Below are positions 48,893 through 57,829 of a stretch of DNA of 64,000 nucleotides, in pieces. This DNA is from Hyphomicrobiales bacterium. Lineage in GTDB: Bacteria; Pseudomonadota; Alphaproteobacteria; Rhizobiales; Rhizobiaceae. Within the stretch, counting starts at the first letter, position 1, and each line of letters opens with the position of its first letter. The position numbers and the translations under genes are program-made. The DNA is taken from NCBI GenBank assembly GCA_900473205.1, contig UCLB01000004.1:1-64000 (forward strand), given 5' to 3'. Below the pieces are notes generated by a model, which did not search any database, had not been told where the DNA came from, and was given only the letters and a program-made list of their open reading frames with translations.

Positions 48893-49207
48893 TTAGGCAG
48901 CAACGATTTCCGTGATGCGGACGACGGTGTGATGCTGACGATGACCGCGCGTACGCTTGGAGTTCTGACGACGACGCTTCTTGAAGGCGATGACCTTCTT
49001 GCCGCGATTGTGTTCGACAACTTCGGCCTTGACCGTTGCGCCTGCAACGAAAGGTGCGCCGAACTGTGCGTCAGCGCCAACGCCGATCACGAGAACTTCG
49101 GTGAATTCTACAGTTGCGCCAGCGTCTGCTTCCAACTTTTCAATTGTGAGCACGTCGTTGGCCGCTACGCGGTACTGCTTACCGCCGGTCTTGATGACTG
49201 CGAACAT
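48893..49207 (-). CDS. rplU: 50S ribosomal protein L21
   Basis: A 104-aa 23S rRNA-binding protein. It starts [14 protein letters not shown], and [17 protein letters not shown] is the L21 signature. It begins the ribosomal pair rplU-rpmA. A good promoter candidate lies about 175-200 bases upstream, leaving a long leader. Confidence 0.98.
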   Translation of the reverse strand: MFAVIKTGGKQYRVAANDVLTIEKLEADAGATVEFTEVLVIGVGADAQFGAPFVAGATVKAEVVEHNRGKKVIAFKKRRRQNSKRTRGHRQHHTVVRITEIVAA

Positions 49208-49535
49208 TTTTTATCCTTTCATGTTCGTTCCGGCTCTGCGCGCAAATGCGTGCTGGCCGTCTTTTTATCAGTCGAATAGCGGGGATTTGGGAGGTTCGAG
49301 ACCTCTTGAAACCCTGCCGGTGAAACCGCTTTTGACAAAGCGATGCAAACAGAAGGCGCAATACGCCATCAATTTGCGTGTGGGATATGCGAGGAGGCCG
49401 TTTCTGTCAAGATCATGAGAGCCTGAAAAATAACCCTGATGCGCAAGATTCTGGGGCGATTTTGCTGCTTGTGGCAAAGAGGCCTCGAAATTTTTGCGGC
49501 AAGGGTTTATATGGGCCTCACAACAAGGAGCAGAA
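49208..49535. other. Divergent intergenic region rplU / zincin gene
   Basis: It holds the rplU promoter and a leader of about 170 bases with small hairpin-forming stretches (for example GAGGT-CTCGA-ACCTC, read leftward). Nothing else is recognised; the rightward promoter is not obvious. Confidence 0.5.
49382..49410 (-). promoter_or_regulatory. Predicted rplU promoter
   Basis: On the leftward strand TTGACA (49410-49405), a 17-base spacer and TATCCC (49387-49382). This is the usual alphaproteobacterial housekeeping arrangement and is placed upstream of rplU-rpmA. Confidence 0.6.
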
Positions 49536-49976
49536 ATGGCCCGCATAGACAAAACCGACGATTGGCGGGATCGCCACGCGCCGACAATTTCAGCGTTCGA
49601 ATCGCTTGCCATCGAGGCATATGGCCATCTGCCGGAAGAGTTTCGCGCACTGACCAAGGACCTCGTCATCGAGATCGCGGATTTCCCGACCGATGAAGTG
49701 TTCGAGGATATGGCACTCGAAACGCCGTTCGATCTGCTCGGCCTGTTCGAAGGTCGCGGCATCTCCGAGCGTTTTACCATGGAAACCGGCGAGATGGTCA
49801 ACCGCATCACGCTCTATCGTCGCCCTATTCTGGACTACTGGGCCGAAAACGAGGAAACGCTGGGCGACATCATCACCCACGTCCTCATCCACGAAATCGG
49901 CCACCATTTCGGCCTGTCGGATGACGACATGGAGCGCATCGAGGAAAGCGCCGACGAGGCAGCGACGGATCGTTGA
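49536..49976 (+). CDS. Zincin-like metallopeptidase family protein (DUF1025/PF06262)
   Basis: A 146-aa soluble protein. The zinc motif is in LIHEIGHHFGLSDDDM near the C-terminus, as is typical of the minimal zincin family PF06262, whose proteolytic activity is not well established. AAGGAG lies 5 bases before the ATG at 49536 (MARIDKTDDW); an in-frame start at 49494 is less likely. It is convergent with the DUF1737 gene. Confidence 0.88.
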   Translation: MARIDKTDDWRDRHAPTISAFESLAIEAYGHLPEEFRALTKDLVIEIADFPTDEVFEDMALETPFDLLGLFEGRGISERFTMETGEMVNRITLYRRPILDYWAENEETLGDIITHVLIHEIGHHFGLSDDDMERIEESADEAATDR

Positions 49977-50003
49977 TCCGCCGTTGCGTCACCGTTTTGG
50001 GCC

Positions 50004-50210
50004 TTACTGTTCGCCCAGCTTCATATCCGGGTGGTATTCCTTACCTTCGACAGTCTTGATGACCGGCTGGCCGCAATGCATGACGCCTGTTGCCGCGTTG
50101 AAAGCATAGGTGGGGGAGCCAGCCAGTTCCCAGCCCTTGTTGAGAGCTTCGGTGACGCGGTGGCAAAACTTCGCGTCGTCGGGACCGGTGATGAAACGAT
50201 AGACCTTCAT
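50004..50210 (-). CDS. DUF1737 protein, 68 aa
   Basis: A small cytoplasmic protein of the DUF1737 family (MKVYRFITGPDDAKFCHRVTEALNKGWELAGSPTYAF). The function is unknown; the compact alpha-beta pattern with a conserved LNKGWEL segment is characteristic. It overlaps the CitE-like gene by ATGA, so it is translated from the same message. Confidence 0.85.
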   Translation of the reverse strand: MKVYRFITGPDDAKFCHRVTEALNKGWELAGSPTYAFNAATGVMHCGQPVIKTVEGKEYHPDMKLGEQ

Positions 50211-51118
50211 GGTTTTTCTGCCTTTCTCTGATCGATGATCTCAGCCATTGCCACGAGCCTTTCGGCCTGGCCGACATGCAGCCTTTCGATCATGCGTCCG
50301 TTGGAATTGATGACGTTCAATCCCACAGATTCCGGTTTTGCGAAAGCCGCAATAATCTCGCGAGCCTCTTCCACTGCCTCCTGCGCAGGCGCGAAAGCCT
50401 TGTTGGCTGCATCGATCTGGGCGGGATGGATCAGCATCTTGCCATCGAAGCCCATGGCGCGGCCCTGCTCACATTCTGCGGCGAAGGCATCGAGATCGCG
50501 AAAGTCATTGGAGACGCTGTCGATGACATCGAGCCCATAGGCACGCGCCGCCAAAACGGCCTGCATCAGCCATGGCACGAGATACATTCGGCGTGGTTCA
50601 GCGGGAACACGGGTTTCCTTGCGCAGATCGTTGAGACCGACCACGAAGGCGCCGAGCCGGGCCGCTTGCGTGTGCGAGGATTCGGCAATGGCTGCGGCGT
50701 TCAGGACACCCTTCGGCGTCTCGATCATCGCCCAGATTTTGATATTCTCCGGTGCGTCGGCTTCTGCCAGAAGCTCCGCCACATCCTGAATATGGGAAGG
50801 CTGTTCCACTTTCGGCAAAAGGATCGCACTCGGCGCGCATTCCAAGGCCGCCTTCAAGTCCCGTTGCCCGACATTGGTCGAAGTGGGATTGATGCGGATG
50901 ATGGTTTCGCGGCCGGCCAGCGGTGTCTCTTTGAAGAAGGTCAGGAGATTGTTTCGCGCTTCGTCCTTCAAATCGGGTGCGACCGAATCTTCCAGATCGA
51001 AAATGACGCCATCGCAATCCAGCGCCTTGAGTTTTGCAAGTGCGCGCAGGTTTATGGCAGGCACCGACAGAAGCGAGCGGCGTGGGCGAACAGTATTGCT
51101 AAAATAAAAATCGGCCAT
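50207..51118 (-). CDS. CitE-like HpcH/HpaI family CoA ester lyase
   Basis: A 303-aa TIM-barrel enzyme of the citrate lyase beta-subunit-like group. Motifs: RRSLLSVPA at the start, the metal-binding DGVIFDLEDSVAPDLKDEAR (about 36-55), ILLPKVE, and GFDGKMLIHPAQI. Relatives cleave malyl-, citramalyl- or similar CoA esters. No alpha subunit or CoA transferase is nearby, so it is a stand-alone lyase of uncertain substrate. It is paired with DUF1737. Confidence 0.88.
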   Translation of the reverse strand: MADFYFSNTVRPRRSLLSVPAINLRALAKLKALDCDGVIFDLEDSVAPDLKDEARNNLLTFFKETPLAGRETIIRINPTSTNVGQRDLKAALECAPSAILLPKVEQPSHIQDVAELLAEADAPENIKIWAMIETPKGVLNAAAIAESSHTQAARLGAFVVGLNDLRKETRVPAEPRRMYLVPWLMQAVLAARAYGLDVIDSVSNDFRDLDAFAAECEQGRAMGFDGKMLIHPAQIDAANKAFAPAQEAVEEAREIIAAFAKPESVGLNVINSNGRMIERLHVGQAERLVAMAEIIDQRKAEKP

Positions 51119-51229
51119 GCCGCACTTGTGTCAACCTTTTGTGACATTCGCAAGCAGATAGGCGATGTGCATCCTCTTGCAAGCAGCGCAAAGAAGGCCC
51201 ACATTCGTTTGGACAGAAAGGTTTGAACC

Positions 51230-51466
51230 ATGCAGGGCATTCGTACATTCTTCATCGTGGCTTCCAGCATCGCAGTTCTGGCTCTTGCCGCTCTTTTCAC
51301 CGCATCCTTGACGGTTGCACTGGTGGGCACCTTGGCCGTGCTCAGCGCGGTCCGGCTCTTTTCGGCCCGCCTCAAACCAGCTCCCATTCCCGTCAATCCG
51401 CGCCATCGCGAACAGCAGAATATGCGCGTGTGGAACGACGGTCGCGGTACCATCATCGACCTCTGA
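51230..51466 (+). CDS. Small membrane protein, 78 aa
   Basis: I do not recognise a named family. A hydrophobic stretch at about 7-46 (FFIVASSIAVLALAALFTAS and following) makes one long or two short transmembrane helices, followed by a soluble tail ending NMRVWNDGRGTIIDL. AAGGTTTG precedes the ATG. It is divergent from the CitE-like gene. A hairpin with a short T tract follows at 51504-51531. Confidence 0.7.
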   Translation: MQGIRTFFIVASSIAVLALAALFTASLTVALVGTLAVLSAVRLFSARLKPAPIPVNPRHREQQNMRVWNDGRGTIIDL

Positions 51467-51503
51467 TCCAAGACGTCTTTCTATAGCCGTCTGAGATTGG
51501 TCG

Positions 51504-51531
51504 CGGGCTCCAAGGCGAGCCCGTTCCCTTT
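51504..51531 (+). terminator. Probable terminator after the small membrane protein
   Basis: CGGGCTC, loop CAAGGC, GAGCCCG, then TTCCCTTT. It begins 37 bases after the stop codon. Confidence 0.6.
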
Positions 51532-51763
51532 GCGATTTCCGACACGACGCCGATATTCGGACAGTTGTCTTGAGCGCAAAAATCTTTGCTGCTCCGCTAA
51601 TGGCAACCGCATCGCTACAAACCCCTAGAAATCAGTGAAGCGAATTTATGCAAACCGGTGCAGCGGATGACGACTTTCGTCGTATCCGGACATGTCGTGT
51701 TGCAATGCCGTGGCTTTCAAAGTATCGACATGCCAGTTCAACCCACCTAATCGAGGGAAGCGA

Positions 51764-52297
51764 ATGCGTATCGATGCAATTTCTATCGGCAAGAACCCGC
51801 CGGATGACGTCAATGTGATCGTCGAGGTGCCGGTTGGCGGCCACCCGATCAAGTACGAGATGGACAAGGAAGCGGGCGCTCTGATCGTTGACCGTTTCCT
51901 CTACACCCCGATGACCTATCCGGGTAACTACGGCTTCGTGCCGCACACGCTTTCCGAAGATGGCGATCCGATTGACGTTCTGATCTGCAACACACGTCCG
52001 CTGGTTCCCGGCTGCGTGATCAATGTGCGCCCCATCGGCGTCATGATCATGGAAGACGATGGCGGCAAGGACGAGAAGATTCTCGCCGTACCAGCGCCAA
52101 AGCTGACCCAGCGCTACGACAAGGTCCGCAACTACACCGACCTGCCGGAAATCACGCTGAAGCAGATCGAGCATTTCTTCGAACACTACAAGGATCTGGA
52201 GCCCGGCAAGTGGGTGAAGATGGGCGGCTGGCAGGATGTCGACGTTGCCCGCAAGCTGATCGTCGAAGCCATCGAGCGCTACAAGGCTCAGGCCTGA
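51764..52297 (+). CDS. ppa: Inorganic diphosphatase
   Basis: A 177-aa family I pyrophosphatase that pulls biosynthetic reactions forward by hydrolysing PPi. The metal-binding signature is DGDPIDVLI (in [16 protein letters not shown]), with [31 protein letters not shown] before it. The ATG at 51764 ([15 protein letters not shown]) follows GAGGGAAG. A strong terminator follows. Confidence 0.96.
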   Translation: MRIDAISIGKNPPDDVNVIVEVPVGGHPIKYEMDKEAGALIVDRFLYTPMTYPGNYGFVPHTLSEDGDPIDVLICNTRPLVPGCVINVRPIGVMIMEDDGGKDEKILAVPAPKLTQRYDKVRNYTDLPEITLKQIEHFFEHYKDLEPGKWVKMGGWQDVDVARKLIVEAIERYKAQA

Positions 52298-52323
52298 TTT
52301 AAGCCTTGAGACCAAATAGAAAA

Positions 52324-52360
52324 TCCTCCGGCTCGGTAATCGATCCGGAGGACTTTTTTG
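52324..52360. terminator. Terminator ppa / yggT
   Basis: TCCTCCGG pairs with CCGGAGGA across a 13-base loop, followed by CTTTTTT. It is placed between the convergent ppa and yggT genes. Confidence 0.85.
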
Positions 52361-52380
52361 TTTGTCGGTATCGCTGAGGC

Positions 52381-52683
52381 TCAGGCAACCAGCGGGTAGA
52401 TGGTGTTCCACATCAGCGAGCGGATGAAGAAGATGATGAGTAGCAGAATGATCGGCGAGATATCGATGCCGCCAAGATTCGGCAGAATGCGACGGATGGG
52501 CCGCAGAGCTGGTTCCGTGACGTTGTACAGGAAGCTGCCAATCGCGCCGACGAACTGGTTCGAAGAATTGATGACATTGAAGGCGTAGAGCCAGGAGAAG
52601 ATCGCGCTGGCAATCAACACCCAGGTGTAAAGGTTCAAAGCCAGATCTATTGTCTGAAACAGGGCAAGCATCAATGTCTCCAT
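52381..52683 (-). CDS. YggT family membrane protein
   Basis: A 100-aa integral membrane protein with two hydrophobic segments (about 5-32 and 72-97) around the conserved loop [25 protein letters not shown], the YggT signature. Family members are linked to osmotic shock resistance and membrane organisation, without a defined activity. It is convergent with ppa. Confidence 0.9.
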   Translation of the reverse strand: METLMLALFQTIDLALNLYTWVLIASAIFSWLYAFNVINSSNQFVGAIGSFLYNVTEPALRPIRRILPNLGGIDISPIILLLIIFFIRSLMWNTIYPLVA

Positions 52684-53085
52684 TCGTTGTTGGATGACAT
52701 TTAGACATTAGCGCACCAACCGGCAAGTGGGGCGTGTATCGACAAGCCCTGTAAAACAAGGCAAATCACGCGCCCTCATAACAACCCAGAAGAAGATCGC
52801 TCGGGCGTTGGATCAGGCAGCACTGCCGCGACCCACCGTGACGTGTTCAATGATGGGGCAGGGCTCGTCGATCCCTGGTCTCAACATGTATCGATTTGGA
52901 TATCCGTGCCATTTTGAAGCGATTGTCATCCACGTTGGTCCTAAATGTCAGGCGGCCTGTGGATGTTAAATCTTCATTAACGATCGCGTGAGGGCATTTC
53001 AGATTTCCGGCCATTTGGCTGCATCGAACCATTAAAATGCGAGCAACCCATGAAACGGGCTGATTCGATTTGCTGAAGGTGTTCC
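52684..53085. other. Divergent intergenic region yggT / fliN-like, 402 bases
   Basis: It contains the CtrA-type box at 52966-52980. An 80-codon frame at 52727-52969 has no ribosome-binding site and no recognisable product. No RNA family is recognised. Confidence 0.5.
52966..52980. promoter_or_regulatory. CtrA-type box TTAA-N7-TTAA
   Basis: TTAAATCTTCATTAA, followed by C, matches the alphaproteobacterial CtrA full site (TTAA-N7-TTAAC). It is 105 bases before the fliN-like ATG. CtrA commonly controls motility genes, so the pairing makes biological sense, though short AT-rich motifs also arise by chance. Confidence 0.55.
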
Positions 53086-53517
53086 ATGATGGATTCAGAT
53101 GACAGTGCTACGCCTTTCTCATGGCCTGCTATCGGTGCGGGCTTTAGCCAGCCCTATAGCGTTGGTGTTTCCAGACATTTGCCCGCTGTGTCCGCTGTGC
53201 AGGCGGTGCGCACGCAACTGACCGACTGGGGCCAGCCTGTCCATGAGGGCGCGCGCGTCATCGCTGCTTCGCCACAGGCGGCGGGCAGAAGCTATGAGGA
53301 AATTCCGCTGACCATGGAAGTGGTGATCGGTCAGGCGCAGCTTCCCGTTTCCGCACTCATGTCGCTGACGCGGGATCAGGTCATTCTGCTGAACAAGCGG
53401 TTTGGCGATCCGGTGGAGATCAGGGTCAACGGGCAGATGATTGGCCGGGGTGAGATCGTTTCCGATCACCACGACAACATCATCGGCGTCAAGCTGACGG
53501 AAGTATTGCGCAGTTAG
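53086..53517 (+). CDS. FliN/FliM C-terminal (SpoA) domain protein, isolated from flagellar genes
   Basis: A 143-aa protein. The C-terminal 75 residues (about 70-143, IPLTMEVVIGQAQLPVSALMSL through [21 protein letters not shown]) form a SpoA domain, as in the motor-switch protein FliN. The N-terminal 65 residues are low in similarity to anything I know. FliN builds the C-ring that sets motor direction. No other flagellar gene is in the window, so this is either a relocated fliN or a paralogue. AGGTG precedes the ATG. Confidence 0.82.
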   Translation: MMDSDDSATPFSWPAIGAGFSQPYSVGVSRHLPAVSAVQAVRTQLTDWGQPVHEGARVIAASPQAAGRSYEEIPLTMEVVIGQAQLPVSALMSLTRDQVILLNKRFGDPVEIRVNGQMIGRGEIVSDHHDNIIGVKLTEVLRS

Positions 53518-53553
53518 AACGTTTCCATTTAACAAGGAAGCGCTCTAATCCGC

Positions 53554-54285
53554 TTATCTCTGCGGCACGCCATCGAAGACCATATCGAGAAAATGCGATA
53601 GCCAGACCCGCAGGGCGGTATCGAACATCATGCGGCCTTCCAGATGTTGGCTGCCGACCTGCGCGTTGGGCATGCCGAAGCGTTCTGCGCCACGCACCAC
53701 CCAGCTCTGCATCATGGCGCGGGTGAGTTCTGCGTGGAATTGCAGGCCCCAGGCGTTTTTGCCATATCGAAATGCCTGATTGGGGTAGGTCTCGCCCGAT
53801 GCCAGCAGATCGGCGCCATGGGGCAGTTCGAAGCCTTCCTTGTGGAAGTGATAGACCATTTGCGGCCAGTGCTTCATCAGAAGCCGGCCCTTCTCCGTGG
53901 TTTGCAGCGGGTACCAGCCGATTTCGACCTTGCCCTCCTTATGCGGCTGAACCTTGCCGCCCAGATGTTTGGAGAGCATCTGCGCGCCGAGGCAGATGCC
54001 GAGGAAGGGCTTGTTTTCCTTCAGCGGCACCTTCAGCCAGTCGATTTCCGTCTTGATGAAGGGCTCTGGATCGTTGGCGCTCATCGGGCCGCCGAAAATC
54101 ACCGCGCCTCTATGGTCGGCAAGCGAGGCGGGCAGGGTATCGCCCAAGGCCGGACGGCGGACATCCAGCCGGTAGCCTTTTTCGACCAGCATCTGGCCGA
54201 CCCTGCCGGGTGTGGATCTTTCCTGATGGAGGACGATCAATATGCTGTTTTGTCTGCCCTTTTGACAGGATGGGTCAAACAGCAT
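53554..54285 (-). CDS. Class I glutamine amidotransferase-like protein (GMP-synthase-like)
   Basis: A 243-aa single-domain protein. It has nucleophile Cys98 in GICLGAQML and His184/Glu186 in LQFHAE, so the full triad is present. It resembles YfeJ-like GMP-synthase-type amidotransferases that lack a synthase partner. The substrate is unknown. The ATG at 54285 overlaps the end of terB by 11 bases, indicating coupling; the frame is open further upstream within terB. It is the last gene of the hem operon. Confidence 0.85.
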   Translation of the reverse strand: MLFDPSCQKGRQNSILIVLHQERSTPGRVGQMLVEKGYRLDVRRPALGDTLPASLADHRGAVIFGGPMSANDPEPFIKTEIDWLKVPLKENKPFLGICLGAQMLSKHLGGKVQPHKEGKVEIGWYPLQTTEKGRLLMKHWPQMVYHFHKEGFELPHGADLLASGETYPNQAFRYGKNAWGLQFHAELTRAMMQSWVVRGAERFGMPNAQVGSQHLEGRMMFDTALRVWLSHFLDMVFDGVPQR

Positions 54286-54766
54286 CTTCTTGTTTTTCGC
54301 TTTCTTCAGGGATGTTCTTATGGGTCGCCGCCTGCTGACGCTGCAGAACGCGGTCACGAACGGACACGCCCAGAAGATCGGCCACACGCCAGATGACGTG
54401 GTCTTCCATTTCGTTGCGCTCTCCATCGGCATAGACGATGTCCCAGAGGATGCCGATCAGCTCGATGCGCTTTTCCTCGTCCAGATGGCGGCGGATATCA
54501 GCGGTGAAGCGATAATAATCAACCGCTTCGCGGCCTGCCTCACGGCCCGCTTCCATCAAGGCGTCCAGCTTGCCGGAACTGAGCTGGTAATGCTCCTGAA
54601 GCAGTTCCCGCAGGCGCTGGCGTTCCACCTTGGAAACGGTGCCGTCTGCTTCCATCACCTGAAAACAGAGCGCTGCGATGGCGACCGGCAAGTCATCTGG
54701 CGGAAAATCCTTGGACGATCCGCTTTGGGTGAGGTTCTGGAAAAACGACTGGATATGTTCGAACAT
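54275..54766 (-). CDS. TerB-family protein
   Basis: A 163-aa helical soluble protein with two TerB-type repeats: AIAALCFQVMEADGTVSKVERQRLREL (about 29-55) and LIGILWDIVYADGERNEMEDHVIWRVADLLG (about 102-132), each with an acidic ADG(T/E) turn that may bind metal. Tellurite resistance itself is not implied. It begins 18 bases after hemY and overlaps the amidotransferase gene. Confidence 0.88.
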   Translation of the reverse strand: MFEHIQSFFQNLTQSGSSKDFPPDDLPVAIAALCFQVMEADGTVSKVERQRLRELLQEHYQLSSGKLDALMEAGREAGREAVDYYRFTADIRRHLDEEKRIELIGILWDIVYADGERNEMEDHVIWRVADLLGVSVRDRVLQRQQAATHKNIPEESEKQEDAV

Positions 54767-54784
54767 GGCTTTCCTTCAATCCGG

Positions 54785-56389
54785 TCAAAACAGTTTCAGG
54801 CGCGTTTTTTCGTCCGGCTCCAGGTTGGGCTTCTTCACACCCGGATCGTCCGGTAAGCCGCCAAAAAAGGCTACGGCTTCCGGCTGTTTTTCGCCACGCT
54901 TTTCGTCAGCGGGCTTGGCGATATCGCTCTTCGGAGCGACCGCCTTTTCGACTGCGGCCGGTTTGCTTTCAGCCACGATCACCGGTTCGGCCTTCACCGG
55001 CACGGGAATCTCGATGATCTTCTCACGGATCTCTGGCTTGGCAATATCGGGCAAGGAGGAAATCGCCTGATCGACGCTCACATCCTCGACAGGGCCTTCG
55101 ACCTGGCCAAAGGGCATTTTCCATTCGAAGGCATCCAGCCGTCCGGTGACGGGTGACGCGGGCAGCCATTTGTCCGAAACGATGCCATCCGCGACCCAGG
55201 CGTGGTCACGCGGCGCGCGCAGGGCCTGTGACATCCAGTGGCGAATGCGACCTTGGTCGCCCGTTTCGGCTTCCTCGATATCGGCCATCAGCAGGAACAC
55301 GCTTTCGCGTGGCTCAATCCGTGCTGCAGCTTCCGCCTTGGCGCGGGCGCGGGCAAAGTCCTGTGCATCAAGGGCTGCTTGCGCAACAGCGAACAGAGCC
55401 TCGACATTGTTGGGTTTCAGGCTTTCCAGCCGCTCGGCGCGCTTGAGGCGATCCACCGCGGTATCGCCGCTACGGGCACGGACATAAAGTTGCGCGATCT
55501 GTGGGTGAGGCTCGATTTTCCAGACCGGCTCCAGAACCGCAGCAGCCTTGCGCAGATTGTCTTCGCGCAGATAGGATTTTGCGGCAACGAGCGCGGCGGG
55601 CACCAGAGACCTGGAGAGTTTCAAGGCCTGCTTGGCATCTTCACGCGCAGCCTTCGGATCACTTTCGAATTTCTCTTCCGCCTTCGCCGTCAGCAGCACA
55701 GCTTTCAACCGTTCGGCTTCGCCGCGGTCTATGACATGTGCCGCCTTCTGCTGATCGAGCAGACGGATAGCGTCATCCCACTGGCCGCTGCGCGATTTGC
55801 TTTCCAGCGTCGCCTGTGCGGCCCAAGGCAGGTAAGGCGCATTCTTTGCGGCATCCTCGGCATATTCCAGTGCCGCTTCATTGGCGCCCTGGCGACGGGC
55901 TTCCATGTAGAGGCCGCGCAAGCCAAGTTCGCGGGTCTCAGGGTCTTGCGCCATCGCTTCGAATTTGCGGCGGGCGGCATCATATTTGCCTTCGATCAAA
56001 TCGGCCTGCGCTTCCAGCAAATGGATCAGCGGTTCCTGATCGGCGCTGAGCAGGCCTTGCGTGCGCGCCGTCATTTTGCGGGCGAGAAGGGCGTTGCCTG
56101 CACCGGCAGCAATGAGCCCGGTCGAAAGCGCCTGATAGCCGCGATCCCGCTTGCGGGCGCGGAAATAGCGGCGTGCCGCGTGAGGTGAGTTCCAGACCGT
56201 GTTGAACAGCCACCAGACGATCATGACGGCTGCAATCAATGCCGCGACGATGGAGGCAGCCACCATGAGGCTCATCTCGATCAACTGGCCTTGCCAGACG
56301 ATGGACAGAACGCCCGGGCGATCTGCGAGCCATGAGAAACCGAAACCGATGAGAAGGACGATGACGACGAAACTGATGATCTTTGTCAT
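54785..56389 (-). CDS. hemY: HemY-type membrane protein with TPR-like repeats
   Basis: A 534-aa inner-membrane protein. Two N-terminal helices (about 3-22 and 37-62) form the HemY_N domain, and WWLFNTVWNSPHAARRYFRARKRDRGYQAL is the family signature. Helical TPR-like repeats follow (about 80-410), then a Pro/Lys/Glu-rich tail. It is found beside heme genes in proteobacteria, but its precise role is unclear, and it is not the Bacillus protoporphyrinogen oxidase of the same name. It starts 3 bases after the mic60 stop codon. Confidence 0.9.
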   Translation of the reverse strand: MTKIISFVVIVLLIGFGFSWLADRPGVLSIVWQGQLIEMSLMVAASIVAALIAAVMIVWWLFNTVWNSPHAARRYFRARKRDRGYQALSTGLIAAGAGNALLARKMTARTQGLLSADQEPLIHLLEAQADLIEGKYDAARRKFEAMAQDPETRELGLRGLYMEARRQGANEAALEYAEDAAKNAPYLPWAAQATLESKSRSGQWDDAIRLLDQQKAAHVIDRGEAERLKAVLLTAKAEEKFESDPKAAREDAKQALKLSRSLVPAALVAAKSYLREDNLRKAAAVLEPVWKIEPHPQIAQLYVRARSGDTAVDRLKRAERLESLKPNNVEALFAVAQAALDAQDFARARAKAEAAARIEPRESVFLLMADIEEAETGDQGRIRHWMSQALRAPRDHAWVADGIVSDKWLPASPVTGRLDAFEWKMPFGQVEGPVEDVSVDQAISSLPDIAKPEIREKIIEIPVPVKAEPVIVAESKPAAVEKAVAPKSDIAKPADEKRGEKQPEAVAFFGGLPDDPGVKKPNLEPDEKTRLKLF

Positions 56390-56392
56390 GTC

Positions 56393-57757
56393 TTACCCCT
56401 GCTGGCCGGTGCTGCTGATGGCGCGTGTCAGCGTGCCGTTCACCAGGTCTTCGACCTGAACGCGGGCATCGAGAGACTTTTTGAAGTCGGCGGATGCGGC
56501 CTTGGCGGGCTCAGGCAATCCGTCCCATTCCAGCGCGGCACCTTTGAGGTCGCCATTCCGCAGCTTGTCTTCCATACGGGCAATCTTTGCCTCCGGTCCT
56601 TCGCCTTCGACATTGCCGACGGGGCGAACCTTGACGAGAGAAAGAGCACTTTCCGTCAGGCGGTCAAAAATACCCTGATTGGGATCGGCCTGATTGAGCG
56701 AGCCCAGCATGGCATTGGCGACATCGGGGAAATTGCGGGTCAGTTCCGCGCGGGATGGGACACCGGTGTTGGCAAAGGGCCGAAGCGATTGAATGGCCGG
56801 ATCATTCGGTGTGACCTTCGACAGCGTGTCGAGTTCGGTCAGGAACGGCCCGCCGCGATCAATCGCAGCCTTGAGGCCCGCCGAGGCAATGGCGCGTGCG
56901 ACTTCGATATCGTCGCGCGGCTCGTTGATCTTTGTTTCCGCAGCACTCAGGCGGCGCGTCAGTTCGGCATTGGCCGTATCCTGTGCCGACTTCTCAGACT
57001 GGAGGGTCGAGACCGTGCTTTCCAGCGCGCTCACCTTGTTTGCGAGATCGCCACCGCCGGACGCGGAATTTTCCAATGCAGCGAGACGGGTTTCCAGTGC
57101 CGACGTATCTGCCGTGGCCTGCGGCGCGTTGGCGATCTGCTCACGCAGATTTGCGACCTGCGTCTTCAGTGTCGCCAGTTCATCCGACGAGCCCGCATTT
57201 CCGGTAAACGGCGGGAGATATCCGGCATATTGCATGCTGCCTGCGGCGAGCAATGCGATGAGGCCTCCGACGATGCCAGCGGCAAGCAGGCCGGAATTTC
57301 CGGGACTTTTTTCAGTCTCGGTTTTCGGCTTGGTCGTGGCGCTTGTGAAGGACTTGGTTTCAGTAGCAGATTTGGAAGGCTCAACCTTGGGCGAAGAGGA
57401 CGCCGTCTGGCTTGGCTTCGGCGGCTCTGCCTTGAAGGGAGGAACAGACGACGTCTTGGGAGGCTCTTGCGCGCCAGCGGGCTGAGCTTTCACGTCATCC
57501 GTCTTGTGAATATTCGGTTCAGGCTCGATTGGCTTTTTGACCTCTTGGTCCCAGATCGGCTTGGGGTTTTCCTTCGGGGTATCGACGGCTGCACTTTGTG
57601 CAGGTGACACGTCCTTATCGAGTTCAGGCTTGGCAGCGTTGTCCGCAGCAGCGGCGTCCTTTTCCTTGCCGATTTCCTTCACGTCCTTAGCGTCCAGGTC
57701 AATTGTGACCGACTCGGCGTTGGACTTGGAGTGGCGTGGCGGCTTTCCCGATACCAT
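56393..57757 (-). CDS. Mitofilin/Mic60-like inner-membrane protein
   Basis: A 454-aa protein: a long disordered N-terminus rich in Lys, Glu and Pro (about 1-150), one transmembrane helix (about 155-175, GLLAAGIVGGLIALLAAGSM), a coiled coil (about 190-275, LATLKTQVANLREQIANA and following) and a conserved C-terminal mitofilin-like domain (about 290-454). This is the plan of alphaproteobacterial Mic60, the relative of the mitochondrial crista protein, whose gene typically lies with hemD and hemY, as here. It probably shapes or contacts the inner membrane. It follows hemD after 72 bases. Confidence 0.85.
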   Translation of the reverse strand: MVSGKPPRHSKSNAESVTIDLDAKDVKEIGKEKDAAAADNAAKPELDKDVSPAQSAAVDTPKENPKPIWDQEVKKPIEPEPNIHKTDDVKAQPAGAQEPPKTSSVPPFKAEPPKPSQTASSSPKVEPSKSATETKSFTSATTKPKTETEKSPGNSGLLAAGIVGGLIALLAAGSMQYAGYLPPFTGNAGSSDELATLKTQVANLREQIANAPQATADTSALETRLAALENSASGGGDLANKVSALESTVSTLQSEKSAQDTANAELTRRLSAAETKINEPRDDIEVARAIASAGLKAAIDRGGPFLTELDTLSKVTPNDPAIQSLRPFANTGVPSRAELTRNFPDVANAMLGSLNQADPNQGIFDRLTESALSLVKVRPVGNVEGEGPEAKIARMEDKLRNGDLKGAALEWDGLPEPAKAASADFKKSLDARVQVEDLVNGTLTRAISSTGQQG

Positions 57758-57829
57758 GACAACCTCATTCTGCCTGCATTTCCCTAAACCTAGTCAGTGA
57801 TAGCGGCAAAGGAAAGGGGCAAGAGGGAA

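Noticed and set aside
52727-52969. 80-codon rightward frame upstream of the fliN-like gene
   Set aside because: No ribosome-binding site, no domain, and it ends at the CtrA-type box; treated as intergenic.
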